A stretch of DNA of 64,000 bases. Origin: Orbilia blumenaviensis (lineage: Eukaryota; Ascomycota; Orbiliomycetes; Orbiliales; Orbiliaceae). The stretch spans positions 1,922,001 to 1,986,000 of the forward strand of contig JAVHNS010000005.1 in assembly GCA_036872755.1 (NCBI GenBank), given 5' to 3'. Position 1 is the stretch's first letter; the number at the start of each line of letters is the position of its first letter. Below, piece by piece: positions 31,315-43,985 of this stretch. A program made the position numbers and the translations under genes. The notes beneath the pieces are model-generated. The model was not told the origin of the DNA. It made no database searches and worked only from the letters and a program-made list of their open reading frames with translations.

Positions 31315-31751
31315 CTATACCACAGGAGAAGGAAGGGAGGAAGATAGGTGAACGTACACTAATTCGAACAGCAATCCTCCAAAGACGACGAAGCCGAGGA
31401 GGGCAAACCACATAGGGGATATGGGGTTCTTGCCGGGCTTCTCGTAGGTCTTTCGGTCGGTGTCGGCCTTTCCGCGCTTGGCTGCCTCGCGCTGTTGAAA
31501 TCGCCGTGTTAGCACCAATATTTCATCCATGAATCCGCAAACATGCCGATTCCCCCCCAAAAAAAAAACCTATGTTTCAAGATTTCTGGCGACGATATTG
31601 GTGCGAATCCGGTGTACCTTTGCGAACTTCTCGTTGGCTAGTCTCTGCTGGGGAGTTTGGTGTGCCTGTGTGCCCCGTATTCTCCTTTGTTAGCTCAAGG
31701 ACGTCATAGGTGTCAATACTACACTACCCATGAACGGGTGGGTCTCACCAT
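31315..31751 (-). CDS. SERP1/RAMP4-like ER membrane protein
   Basis: Small tail-anchored ER protein of the RAMP4/SERP1/Ysy6 family, associated with the Sec61 translocon and ER stress (family knowledge). Exon 1 is just the ATG (31751-31749), followed by a GTGAGA donor. Exon 2 (31665-31618) encodes AHQTPQQRLANEKFAK. Exon 3 begins at 31491 with REAAKRGKADTDRKTYEK and runs into PISPMWFALLGFVVFGGLLFEL, the single membrane segment. The extreme C-terminus is uncertain. The frame reads through to a stop at 31315, or a donor at 31359 (GTGTAC) joins a short last exon near 31220-31310. Homologues end within a few residues of the membrane segment, so either is possible. The family assignment is secure from the N-terminal signature and the membrane anchor. 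Confidence 0.85.
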
Positions 31752-32255
31752 TTTGAAAGTTGAACGGTAATATGCTAAAAACGTAATATAACGTAATGTA
31801 ATAATACAATTGCAGAAAGAAGATGAAGCTGGCGATGCCGATATCGATGGGGGAGGGGTGACCGGTGGAAGGATCAAAGAATAGTGCAGTGTGGAGAGTT
31901 AACCCGGCGCACGATCACTTTATAGTATGAAATCCAAAAGAAGATACGTGTTGACTTTTACTCTCCCCGTTCGCAAAGAAGCAATTTAACACGTTCTTGG
32001 GTTACTCCTACACCTGCAGCCGCACTCTTTTTTCCCTTCCTTTCTCGAACTGGCCAGATGCGAGGGTCCCAGATGGGCAGGGGTATTGAACGGGAATAGC
32101 GTGGATCCAGGGGTACGGACGTCCTTGTATCAATTGCCCTTGAATGCGGAAAAAAAAGTTGGGAAACTAAACGAACTGTCGGCAGCACTTTTACGATACT
32201 CTCGCGACGCCTCCACCAAAGCCGAACATTAAAAACGGAATTTAAAAGGAACGAG
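31752..32255. other. Divergent intergenic, promoters only
   Basis: About 500 bp between the SERP1-like gene and the small mitochondrial-type gene. No coding feature is supported. Confidence 0.5.
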
Positions 32256-32878
32256 ATGGCGACACGGCTGGGGATTTTCATGCTGGGAGCGGCTGTGAGG
32301 CAGAGGGGATTGATATTACGGCCGGTGGCACGGCATGCGCCGTCGAGATACGTTCGATTTTCGAGTTCCGGTTCCAGCAGCAGTCCAAGTCCGAGCCCCG
32401 CCACGGGTGCCAGTGAGCCAAAGAAGAAATCGCCCCACGTACGTTGCTATTGTTATTACTCCGCCGGAACGCGAGTCTACCAATAAATGGTCTACTTGAG
32501 GGTGTTTATGGACCCAGTAATCAATTTCAGGAGTGACTGGGGAACTAATTGGGATGATTTGACCTGGCAGGTAGGGTTTTACCAGATATACGGCCGGGCG
32601 CTTTCGAAGGTCATTTTGATGTCGCTATTAGTATATCAAGGCTTCTACTACGGCTGGATGTACCTGGAGCACCTGGAAGTCAAGCACAAGAAGGATGGTA
32701 GGCTCCATATACCCTATCCGTGATTGATACTCATCCTTCAACGGCACAGGAACCGATGCACTCTGAACAATTGTGGTTAACGGTTCTGGAGGCACTAGGG
32801 GAGATACAGGCACTCGAACAGCGGATTAGCGACCTACAACAGCAGAAAGCACAGTCCCAGGCACAGGCACAGCCTTAA
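32256..32878 (+). CDS. Small mitochondrial-type membrane protein, three exons
   Basis: Not matched to a named gene. Three exons fit: 32256-32438, 32571-32697 and 32799-32878, giving 129 residues. Introns have GTACGT..TGGCAG and GTAGGC..CACTAG ends, and phases agree. The N-terminus (about 1-35) is rich in Arg, Ala and Ser with no acidic residue, a likely mitochondrial presequence, followed by a Ser/Pro-rich linker. Exon 2 encodes GFYQIYGRALSKVILMSLLV and then YQGFYYGWMYLEHLE, one hydrophobic membrane helix rich in aromatics. Exon 3 encodes a short coiled coil (GEIQALEQRISDLQQQ) ending in Gln/Ala. The likely product is an inner-membrane protein with a coiled-coil tail. Earlier AG sites in each intron would break the frame, which fixes the acceptors. 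Confidence 0.7.
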
Positions 32879-33684
32879 CCGATCTATCTAGCTGGCACTT
32901 GTTTTTTTTAAGGCGATTGTAATATACTATGATGTGGTTTCTGGAGAGGATTGATATCATGGTAGAATTGTATCCACATATACGTAGTAAGTTAGTAAGT
33001 AGGTACTAAGGCATCTGGGGATATCAATTGCCATGAATTGTACATACGAACATATGTTATACCTTCTGCTAGGTGATATGATATAATAATAAGATGGCAG
33101 GAGGAGGCCGGTCGGCCATAACGTTAACTCCGAGGGGGTGGGATGTATCTAACTGGAGGGGGTGGTGGGTCTGTATCAAGGGCAACTCTTTTCTTCTTCC
33201 ACCACTTCGACGCCAACGACTCAACCATCATGCATCACTATTCGTCGATGCATCTTATTAACTTCAAAAGTTAACTTTTCATACCATATATTCGACATAT
33301 GTTATCCGACGGTATTGGAATCACGGGACTTCGCTTTCGCCAAGAGTAGACCGGCAAGCGTGTATAGAGGTTCTAACGCGGTAACAGAGTACCTCGCCAT
33401 TTCCATATAAAAGTACCGGGGGACCCCCATATTAGCTATAAGCTACGGCAGGATCCAGCAACCCCCCCTGCTTGCCAGTTCTTTGGCCGCCTGCTACCTC
33501 CCGTCGCATTGGCTTTTATAACCCTGTTCCGCACCGTCCCAACTATTTGAGCTTCCATCCTCCCAAAATATTCTTTATCATCAACCACCAATGGCTGTTC
33601 TCCATCAACGATCGTGGCTATAAAACTCAACTCACACAACGCTAACCTCGCCTGAAAACCAACTACGTCACCCCATTCAGAGCG
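32879..33684. other. Intergenic upstream of IRC20-like gene
   Basis: About 800 bp with no supported gene. The part after 33430 is C-rich and is the probable promoter and leader of the downstream gene. Confidence 0.5.
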
Positions 33685-36600
33685 ATGCCGCGACCAATTG
33701 GGACAACTGTGTTCCAGGTGGCCGAAGGCTCAAATAGTGAGTAGCACGCTTTGCTCTAACTCAATATCATCTGTCTTATAGGCTTTATATATCAAAGGTA
33801 TCCAACTAACTTCCTTCGTAGTCAGAACCGTCGGGCAGCCACTTGTAGCCAAGAAGGCCCCGACCAAGAAGCGAGGGCCCGTTCTAATAGATCTTACCGG
33901 GGACAATAATGCCGAGGTCGCACCCGCAATCCAATATCTCACGCTGTGGAAGCATCAGGTGCAGTTGGTACGTTCCCATCTAATTTACTCCCCCGAGTCA
34001 AAAGGCTAAGATTGTATATTTACAGAATATACCGAGAGAAGATGTACCTGGTCTTACTCTCCACCTTTCCAACGCACTTCAAGCAACAGGAGCAGGTAGC
34101 ATTCCAGTCACTGTGGCGGTGGCTCCTACCTCGCTCCAGCCATTCGCCCCTCCAACCGCCTACGCGTTCTCCTGCTTCCTGGGAGAGCGAGAAGAAGGTG
34201 AAGGAGCTGGGACCCACTTGCTGAGTGCGACTTTTCCTTGGGGGCAGAATGGCAGGGAGCTCTGCCAAATTCTCACGAGGTTCCAACGAAGGGGTCGGAT
34301 ACAAGAGGCATTTTTGGTCTCCTGGTCCTTGATTCCTGTTGACAGTTGGACGGCCGACCTGTCCCACATCATGTTCTCTATGGAAGTGAAGAGACGGGAC
34401 AGCTGCGCCATTGACTGGAAGTCTGAAAAATGGCTATCGTCATTTCTCGCGCTGACACTCGATGAAGTCGCTGTCCCGCTCTCTCTCACCGACATCTGGA
34501 CCGCCACAAACACACCCGCGACAGCGAAAGGGGATATAAACCCCAGAGACTTTTACCATTGCGTCCACATCCCTCCACCCAATACGGTGGTTCCGGAGGC
34601 GATCCAGGTAAGCGAGCTTACGACGACGATGTTCCCGTTTCAAATGCGAACGGTGAACTGGATGATGGAACGCGAGGGGGTTACTGCAGAATCAGGCTCA
34701 ATAGAGCCTCTTCCCGTAACCCCCTCCCTCCAGAGTCTCTGCTTTGAGGAGAAAACAGACTACGATGGCCGTCAGATATGGGCCAGCGTCCCGCTCGGTA
34801 TCACGACGACTGATCGGGAAGGCATCAACCGCCTAACCACCGCCTGTGCGATTAGAGGCGGTATTCTGGCAGAGGAGATGGGCCTCGGTAAAACTGTTGA
34901 GCTCATCTCTCTATTGGCTCTGCACAAGCGCCAGACCCTAGCTGGCAGCGGAGAAACAGTTCATGATCCATTCAGTCAGGCTCGCATTCAAGTGTCGGCC
35001 TCAACACTCATAATATGCCCACCAAGCATCATGCAGCAATGGATCAACGAACTAGAACTCCACGCTCCGGGTCTGCGGGTCCTCAAATATGATGGAACCC
35101 GCGAACTCACCCAGCTAGTCTATCGAAAAAAGAATGGCACGAATGGCCGTATTTCAAATAATAAATACAAAGAGCTCGCGAGTGAGCTACAGAGTATCCC
35201 CAACTCTGAGCTGATAGAATATCTTCTCGAGTACGACATCGTGTTGTCCAGTTATACTGTTCTCGCTAGCGAATTACATTATGCTGAGCGACCACCTGAT
35301 CGCTCGCTTCGCCAGGCGAAGCGATTTGAGCGCCGTTCGTGCCCACTAGTAGAAATACAGTGGTGGAGGGTCTGCCTAGACGAGGCGCAAATGATCGAGA
35401 GCGGTGTTAGCAATGCTGCCCAAGTGGCCCGGTTAATTCCTAGGGTTAACGCATGGGCCATCACCGGAACGCCGGTGCAAAAGAGTATCGAAGACCTTTA
35501 TGGTTTATTAGTGTTCCTGCGGCAGGACCCATGGTGCGGAAATAAGAGCACCTGGGAAAAACTGTGTTTTAGGAAGGAGTGGTTTGGAGGGGTATTCAAG
35601 CAGCTGGCATTACGGCATACGAAGGACATCGTACACGAAGAGATCCGCCTGCCGAGGCAGCATAGGACGGCTATCTCTTTGGGATTCTCACAGGTTGAGG
35701 AGGAGAATTACCAGAAGCTATTCGAGCAGGCATGCGAGGAGATTGGAGTATACATAGACGGTTCCCCAATTGACGGGGATTGGAACCCAGAAAGCGAAGA
35801 GACTAAGGCAAATATGCGTGCCTGGCTAGGACGTTTAAGACAGACTTGTGTGCACCCCCAGATTGGGGCGTTCAATCGTCGCGCGTTGGGCGCGAGTGCA
35901 AACCGCCTGAGGACGGTGGATGAGGTCCTTGAGGCAATGATAGTCCAGAATACGAACGGCATTAAGCAAGACCAGCGAATGATGTTTGTCCAGGTTGCTG
36001 CGCGAGCACAGCTAATTGCTGAAGGGTGGGGGAACCCGGAGGATGCTATAAAACTTATGATGGAGTACTTAGAACCATTAGAAATTGCGGTCAGCGAGTG
36101 CAGGAGTGAAGTCGAGGCGGAAGCCTCCCGACGAGAATCAGAGAAAGAATCGAGGAAGGAGAGAGAACAGGCACTTGAGGAACCCATGGACTTGCCCGAT
36201 ACCGTTGAGGATGAATATACGGATCAGCACGACCGCATAAAAGAAGATTGGGAGGAATCTGATGATGAGGATGAAGAGTTTGTCGAGGATGGCAGCGACT
36301 CGGCACGCGACCTGAATAAGCTTAAGAATCGGCTTAGAGACATAGTCGAAGTGCAGCATACGTTTCATTTCTATATTGGACAAGCGTATTACAACCTGAA
36401 AGCCAATATCCCCGAAGAAGATCAAGAACGGCGAGAGGAGCGGCTAGAGTTTGAAAAACTTGAAGATAAACACTACGATATCGCGAAGGAGCTCCGAAAA
36501 GAACTCATGTCCGAGTCAGAAAGCCACGTTGACAAGCTTATAGCCGCGATAGCGAAACGCACGGATAACCAAGACTTCGTCGATATTCCAGAACTTGTTG

Positions 36601-38639
36601 TCGAGAGCCAAAAAGGTGGTATCGAATCCACCTCAGTCATGGATGACATCCAAGCCCTATCCGAGAGGCTTAACTCACAGGCCGACGTCCTCGACGAGTG
36701 GCGAGAAAAGCTTATTCAACTCCTACAGCTTCCTCTTATCGACCAAGAAGGCACATCGGAGCTTGAAGGAGACGAGTTTCAAGAGTCTGCTGAACAACAA
36801 GACGAAGGCTTTCTCTACGTAGCAATTCTTCGTGCTGTTATTGCAGACAGACGTGAAGGATTGACTGGCACTACAGTTAGCCATTATATTGCCGACATCG
36901 AATCTGCCGAGGAACGTATCGAATCTAAGGACGAGAAGCATCGCACTCTCTTTTATGAGCTGAAAAACCAGCGTGACCTAGTAAAGCCGCTCAATGTCGA
37001 AAACGATGTGGAACTAGGAACGAACGCTCTTCCATTTTCAATGCGTGGTCTTCTCGCCAAACTTCGACGTCTAGCAAACCCCTTCCATGATAAATCTACA
37101 GCTGGAAGCGCCCGTGCCAGAGCCGAGGCCGGACTTGTCGCCGAGACGCTCAAGATCCTTACACCACTAATGACTGAACAAGAGGAAGCTCTCAAGGGGC
37201 TGGAAAAGGAGATAGACTTCCTTAATAAAGTCTTCAACGCCCGCATGGAGTTTTACCGTCAGCTCCAAGTTGTGTCTGATACGGTGTTACATTTTGACAA
37301 AGACAAAGCTCTTAAAACCCACCATGTTCGCACCCTGGAAGCACTGAATGAAAGATATGAAAAAGAATCCAGAGATCTTTCTAACCGAGTTGCAAAAGCT
37401 AAGTCAAAGGGACGATTCTTACAGCACCTAGCAGAGAACCAAGGAGAGAGCCAAAGACAGTGTATAATCTGCCAGGATCAAGTACAGCTAGGGGTGTTAA
37501 CCGTCTGTGGGCACCAGTTTTGCAAAGAATGTATGGATGCATGGTATAAAAACCATCCGTCCTGCCCGATGTGCAAACGGCAGCTTAAAAAGGTGGATTT
37601 ACATCGGGTTACGTATATGATACAGGATATCGTGGTCGAGAAGGAAGTTCGATCTTCACACGAGGATACTGAGCGGAATGGGACATCGAGCGAGGAAGCT
37701 GATAAAGGTATTGAGATCTATACCGGTATCGACGCGAGTACCTTCAAGAAGATTAAAGAAATATCACTCCGCGAAAGCTTTGGAAGCAAAATCGACATGA
37801 TTGTTCGTCATTTACTATGGATCAGGCGTACCAACGGCGGGAAAAGTGTGTTATTCTCCCAATGGAAGGAGGTCCTCGACGTTCTTTCACGGGCTTTAGA
37901 GGCGAATGGGGTTGGTTACTCGAGTCTGGAGGATAAATTCGGACTGAACAAGTTCAAATCAGACGAGAGGACGGATGTGTTCTTGTTACATGCGAAATCA
38001 CAAAGCGCAGGTTTAACGCTGGTGACGGCGAGTAATGTGTTCCTTGTTGAACCGTTGGTGAATATTGGGCTTGAAGTGCAGGCTATTGCACGAGTTCATA
38101 GGATCGGGCAGAAGAGGGAGACGAATGTGTTTTTGTATGTAATCGGAAATACGGTTGAGGAAGGGGTTTGGAGGGGCAGTACTAAACGGCGGATTGAGAT
38201 GTTGGAATCAGGGGAAGGGAGTCCTGGGAAGAAGAGAAAACCTATACCGAAGGCAGAGGTGGATAAGAAAGGGAAAAAACGAGCGAGGGATGTTGAAGAA
38301 TTGGAAGAAGAGCTGGAGGTCCAGCTTGAGTTCACGAATTCATTACAGTTGCAGGAAGGAACGGTTGGGAGTATGGTAGAGCGGGGGCAGAATGGCGGGG
38401 AGATCGTAGATTCGAGCCAGCTTTGGGGATGTTTATTTGGGGTTACGAGGAGGATGCACAGAGGGGTCGAGCTTGAGAGTGTGAGAAGGGAGATGGTTGC
38501 CGCGGGCAGAGAAAGTGGGAGGGGCAATGTGGTTGATGATAGCGCTGCTTCCGGCCCCGTCCGTCTTCAGATTAGGGTTGCGGATGGACGTGGGTTACTT
38601 TCTGAAGGGAGGGCTGAGAAGAGGCCCAGGGTAGAATAG
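33685..38639 (+). CDS. SNF2-type helicase / RING E3 ligase, IRC20/SHPRH family
   Basis: Large nuclear protein combining a SNF2 DNA-translocase with a RING ubiquitin ligase, as in yeast Irc20 and human SHPRH, which act in DNA-damage tolerance and recombination control (family knowledge). Three exons, 33685-33736, 33822-33967 and 34026-38639, give about 1603 residues. Walker A is GLGKT at 352-356 within AEEMGLGKTVELISLL. Motif II is DEAQ at 518-521, followed by AITGTPVQ. A long charged helical insertion lies at about 700-1150. A C3HC4 RING starts at Cys 1212 (CIICQDQV ... CGHQFCKEC ... CPMC). The helicase C-lobe includes SVLFSQWKEVLDVL and ARVHRIGQKRETNVFLY. All key ATPase and RING residues are present. 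Length matches the family. The C-terminal tail is low complexity. Confidence 0.93.
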
Positions 38640-38908
38640 TACTATCCTTCAGATGTTTTCATGAGCTCAGGGCGTATGGTATTGAATGCGGCGTTTTAAG
38701 GGCTATTGGAGGGGGCTCCGTGGCATGACTACATTCTGCAAGAGGGATTGGCTATGTCATGATATTTACCATTCTAGAAGTGTTATGTATATAAATGAGA
38801 TTTGTTTGGAAATAACCATTCATGGGCTCATTCGTTCCATTTATCCCAAATCAGGTGGATGTGACTAATAACCCTTCGACAGATAACCAAGTGCCAAGAA
38901 CAAATAAT

Positions 38909-40810
38909 CTATGAGCTCGGGATGCTGGACTTTGTCTTGAAATTAATAACTTCACACTCCAGAGTTTCTAGATCGACTAAGACCAACTCTCCTGTCTCTG
39001 AAAACTTCGGGACTGTGACGAGGCGGACTATTTGGCCTTCGTTACCTATGATCTATGTGTCAGATATCTTCATCAAAGAGGGGTAGCCATTCTGCCGATG
39101 TTGAGAAAGGGGTAAAGAACTCACCACGAATCAATCTCGTTCCGAATTCTGGTTGGTTTCCTACGAAATATACGTGTGGGCAAGCATCTATCACAAACTG
39201 GTCGCCGTCTTGAAAAGGATAACACCCTGTTTGCAACCCCAATTAGCGCCCAGCGGTTCATAGTAGGGAAGAGTATTGCTAGAAGGGAACTGGAAAGGAT
39301 GTGCTTACAGAGTGTATCTGGAGCTGTTGGTGCAACGAGTCTCCACCTTAGGGTCTTCTCCATCATCTCTAAACGATCATTTCCATCCACGTAGTTGAAA
39401 ATATCATCGATGGTCTGCCCACTTGTTCCCAAAAACCTGACACCATCGATCTCACAGGCGTGAGGGTTTGTCGAGGGGATAAATGTCGAACCAGTATAAT
39501 ATTTCGCAGTGGGAAACATGGTAGGATGCATCTTTTGCTGCGGAAGCGAAGCGTTTGCCGGGTCGCTCTCGCCGGGCATCAGAGTGACACCTATCGAGGT
39601 GCATAGGTCTGTTAATAGTGTGTCAAGCACCGTTGTAGGTTTGGCGTTGTAAGATGTGGAGTCGTAACCGTATTTTTTCGATTTGGCACGGGACGTTGAT
39701 GACGACGCTGCAGCTTCGTCCGCTGCTTGTGTCTGTGGTTCTGATAGGGAGTTTCCAGCGATGATCAACCGAGATATTGAAGCTGATTTGGACTGGTCTG
39801 CTGAACTTCCGACTTCGCCTAGGAGATACTCAACTAGGAGATGTGTTTCTACGCTTTCGTGAACATTCCCTGTAACACTTAACCCACTAATTAAGGCGAT
39901 GTATTTTTTGGTTTGGGAAAGCGATTCGGGGACGGCCCGTTCGATCTGGGCTGGTAGTTCGGGCAGGAGCACATCTATCACCTTAAACTCGCCGTTGGCC
40001 GTTTCAGTACCCATTACTGCGATTACACAGCCGGTTACCAGATCTTCCTCCCGTATTTTGTCTCCGATGAGCTCCAGGCGACCAGATTCATCTTCGATCA
40101 TTATTTTGTCATTTTCGGGGTCGCGGTACTTTTGGCGGGGTGGAGGGGCGGAGATAAAATGCTATAGATATGATAGTTAGACTTCGTTTAATTTAAATGA
40201 AGAGGTAAAGGGGGCATCCCTACATCTTTGGCGATATCTTCGAGCACATTAGGCTTTAACTTCATGTCCATGTATACTGTTCCGACAACCCAGCATACCT
40301 CTCCTATATTACCATTGTAGAAATCGTTTAGAACACGATCCGTCCATATAGGCTATACCATAGAAGCAAGCTTCTTGTCGAAGGGACGGAAGCAGAAGCA
40401 ACAGTCACTCCGACAAGTAGACAGACATGCATGTATTAAAGCGGACCTTGTCGTACATCTAACACCCGTTCTACACGCCCGACGGTCTCCCCATTGACCT
40501 AAGAGGATGGTCCCGTTAGCTATCTTAGGTTTGGGCGGAAGTAAGAGGGTATACCGGAGTACCTCGACGCCGTCCCAACGCTCCCGGCCATGACTTTCAA
40601 CTATCTTCTTTAGAACCGCAAGCCGAAGGAAGTATATGTCGACGTACTGGGTCTGGTAGGAGTGCGAGTCGAGCTGGAACTGAGGGTCGGTTTTGTATAC
40701 GGTCTGCTGGCGTTCGAAAGGTGGGTGTTCGCTAGATTTTAGGTGAGCAACATATCCTAATATATGAGCTTGGGGTAGATTTATAGAAAGTTGTGTATAT
40801 ACCTTGTCAT
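38909..40810 (-). CDS. DNA polymerase delta small (B) subunit
   Basis: Orthologue of Pol31/Cdc1/POLD2, the scaffolding subunit of the replicative polymerase delta, with an inactive calcineurin-like phosphoesterase fold and an OB fold. Seven exons fit: 40810-40803, 40731-40563, 40498-40447, 40303-40224, 40161-39309, 39226-39125 and 39045-38909, giving about 466 residues. The first exon has only eight coding bases (ATG ACA AG). This start is preferred over a longer upstream frame because only it keeps phase across the GTATAT..TCTAG intron. Family segments include [74 protein letters not shown] and [18 protein letters not shown]. All are in the expected order and length. Confidence 0.92.
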
Positions 40811-41084
40811 GACTGGTCGTGATTTCGCAGATGTGGAAGCTGTCAGGGCTATAGGATGGAGGTTCTAAAGTTGAAGTCGCGGTTGGAGGTTTGAAGGTCC
40901 AGGAAGACGCGACGTTTGGCACAACACATAGAGCTCTCAAATTACAACAGCTCAAAGTCCAGCTAGGAGACTGCATCTTGTCCTGGTCTTGTCTTTGCTT
41001 TGAAAGATTTGTTCTTATTACAATGCTACCGACTACTATTCTAGACGGTGCCTATTTACAAATTACTAGAGTTGAAGGTAGTTT

Positions 41085-43961
41085 TTAGCCTCGCCGGAGT
41101 TCATCAAGCACTTGTGATCTCTTTTCACCATCTGCAAAAAGCGCTTTGACAAGGTCAATCAACTCGTCTTTATCAAAGTCTACCAAAGCACCGTCTCTCC
41201 ACAGATCCATAATTTCAGCCATACTACTATCAAGTATGTTCCCGAGATACTGAAATTTAAGCCATTTTTCACAGTATACCTGAGAGCGTCATGTTAGTCA
41301 TATTATGGAACTGGGAAACTTGCATAATACACTCACAGCGGTCATTGGTAAGGCATCTGCCGGCTGATCGGGGAGTTTGAACAGAGGTTCCAATTTGCCA
41401 AACTCCGAAACGTACGAGGCTAGCTTTGCAGAGGCATCGGCCGAAATATCTCCCAAGTCCTCAATATCATTAATGAATTTCAGAACTACTGTATTCAGGA
41501 GCGAGCCCAATGATTGTAAAAGCGCTGACCGAGACAGAGTGTCCTAAATCGACTGTCAGGAACATTGCCAATAATTAATTTTAATTTGTGAGAGAGATGT
41601 CATACTCTCCATTGCATTTCAATTCCTTGCATAGTATGTATGACGCTCGAGACCGCGGTCTCGCAATTTTCTGAATAAGGGTATTGTGTACAGTGGTCAA
41701 ATCCCTGAGCACCATCCATGAGGTCGGAGAGAATGATTCTCTTGGTATCCTGCGTTGCGCGAGTTAGCAAGTGGATACCTTTCAATACTAAAACTAGACC
41801 GTCTATCTTACCATTTCTCTCCAATACGCCCTCCTCCCGAACGATGATATTGCCCTGATGCTTGGTTGAAGGTCAAACCCGCTGAAGGGACCAGAACGCT
41901 GTTTTACATCTTTTTCAAGTCCCGCCAAGTGTTCCTCTAGCCATTCGCAATCGTTATATATAGATATTGCTGGGTTGGGGTCATCCCGATAAAATATTGC
42001 TGACAGGGCGCGATATAATGTTAAAATTGATGCCGGAATGGCCAAAAGTCCTGATATGGACGTGGCGATCGATAGTGTTGAGTATTGAGGCTGGGCAAGC
42101 TTTTCTGCCTCACCGACCGTATTTAAGATAATGTTGATAACTTCTTGCGGAATCGACGTTATGGCATACGTTTCTCGCAGAGTTATGTTCTTGACCTCCT
42201 TTTCTTGCGACCGCCCATTAGCCTTTTGAGAAGTACTGGTTTCCTGTTGTTGTTCATCATCTTCCCCCCAGCCCCAGTTATCTTCTCCCTCCCCATCTTG
42301 TGAGCTGGGTTTTATTTCTGGTATTTCTGGTATACTGGGCTGCTCGACATCTTCGATTTCGATATCATCATCAAATCCCCACCCGCTAACGTCCTCATCC
42401 TCATCGACCAGCGGCTTTGGTTCTGCTTTCAACTTCGGGGCTGTTGGCTCTATTGGTGGGGGTAGTAACTTTTTCTCTTCTTCGTCATCTATCTCCACAT
42501 CCCAGTTTGTATCCCAGTTATCTTCCGCTTCTTCTATTGGTTTCGGGGCCTCTGCTATGACACCACCGATCTCTTGTACTCTCTCTACTCGTTCTACGCG
42601 ATGCCGCTGACCAAGCCCTGATGCAAAAGTTTGGCGCAAAGTATCAAGGGCTGATTCCCGACGCCGGTTGAGCCATATCCGTGGTGCCCGAGAAACCCAA
42701 TCCCCCAACTCACCGCCGTGCCCATCCAACCATCCTGTTTCAGACAAGTATTTTTCGAATGATATCGTTTCTTCTAAAAGCGTTTCAAAATCGTTGAAAT
42801 GATTAAGATCCGTTGGGATACAGTTCGGTAGGTACGATCCCATCAATATATTTAAGATTGCTGGGGTGAGCGTCTTAGAGAGGAGGCGAGGTATCGGTGC
42901 CCCGAGTTTTTCAGTAAGAAAATTGAGGACGAGTTTCAAATCGGCGTAAAGAGATAAAACCATTGGACTGGGGCTGTCGCGCCGTATGAGCCGAAATTTA
43001 GTATTGTTGTCTTCCGTGGCAAAGGTGTAATCTGCTCCAGACAAATGGTGTAATCGCGGAAATATTAAAATTGTGGTGATCCGGTAGTGTAGCCTATCCA
43101 GCTTCTCTTCCAATATACCAAGTTTAGCGAGTGTGTGAATGAGGGCTTCGCCACTCATTGACCCCGATCCTACCAAAACGCTACCCTGTATCGTTAGAGA
43201 AGAGTTGGTAGGATCTGGGGTTATGAGGTCTGCCCAACACCGCTCAGCCTCACCGACGAGATGTTCTCGTAGTGAGAGTATATTTCCCTTCATTAATCCA
43301 ACCGCGAAGATTTGGTCAAGCTCTGAAAGCTTCTGAAAGAGATTTGTCGCATCCTCAAGCCGTACACAGGCAGAGTCCAAAACCCCCCTTTCCACAAATA
43401 ACTGCGTATCCCTGACGACATCTTGTAGTTCTTTTAAATCCGATAATAGAGTTGTGAGTTCTTTATTAAAAACTATTTCCGTATTTAATAGCTTTTGTTG
43501 ACTGCTCAGGTCTCGGACTAAGTTGTCTAGCTTCTTCAATTGCTAAAATCAGTATCTCTGTCCCTGAAATTCGACGCGGGGGGCTAGCAAGAATAACCGA
43601 CAGCTCCATGTGACTCAAATCGGGTTATCTCGAACAAAGAGTGATGATCTTGAGCGATTTCGATATGAAGCTGGCGAGCTTCTTGAATCCACGCTGTAAC
43701 CTCAGATTGTTGAGATTCCCTAATATGCTTGATTTCGGCCTAGATTTTGCACAATAGTTAGCAGCTATGTCATGCCTGAGAAACAGGATATCGCACGAAC
43801 TGGGATTGCACCTTTGTTCCGTCTATAGTCTTTTGTAGTAGCGCTAAGATATCCGGCAAGTTGTCAGTTGATAATTCAGCGCTCGAAATCTCGTCGCTTT
43901 CCGGAAAGAGTCCATCGACTGCTTGCAGGGCTGCCTGTGCAATTTCCTTGTCACCAACCAT
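41085..43961 (-). CDS. ZW10/Dsl1-family vesicle tethering subunit
   Basis: Fungal ZW10/Dsl1-type protein, a subunit of the ER-resident tethering complex that captures COPI vesicles. Six exons, 43961-43812, 43739-43602, 43542-41812, 41749-41606, 41543-41337 and 41279-41085, give about 854 residues. The N-terminal half is helical with coiled-coil heptads. The central region (about 430-540) is an acidic, disordered insert with clustered Trp (NWDTNWD, GWGFDDD, NWGWGEDDE), the kind of motif by which Dsl1 binds delta- and alpha-COP. The C-terminal part has the conserved PEYW-like helices, ending WLKFQYLGNILDSS and a basic tail. One donor is GTCGGT (43601), non-consensus but phase-correct. Confidence 0.85.
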
Positions 43962-43985
43962 CCCTCCAAGGTTTCGGGGGTTGTT

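Noticed and set aside
32440..32570. Earlier acceptor (ATTTCAG near 32530) in the small mitochondrial-type gene
   Set aside because: It produces an immediate stop in the required phase. The TGGCAG acceptor at 32570 gives a continuous protein.
40811..40976. Longer N-terminus for POLD2
   Set aside because: Phase is lost if the intron at 40732-40802 is spliced. The ATG at 40810 gives a normal family start.
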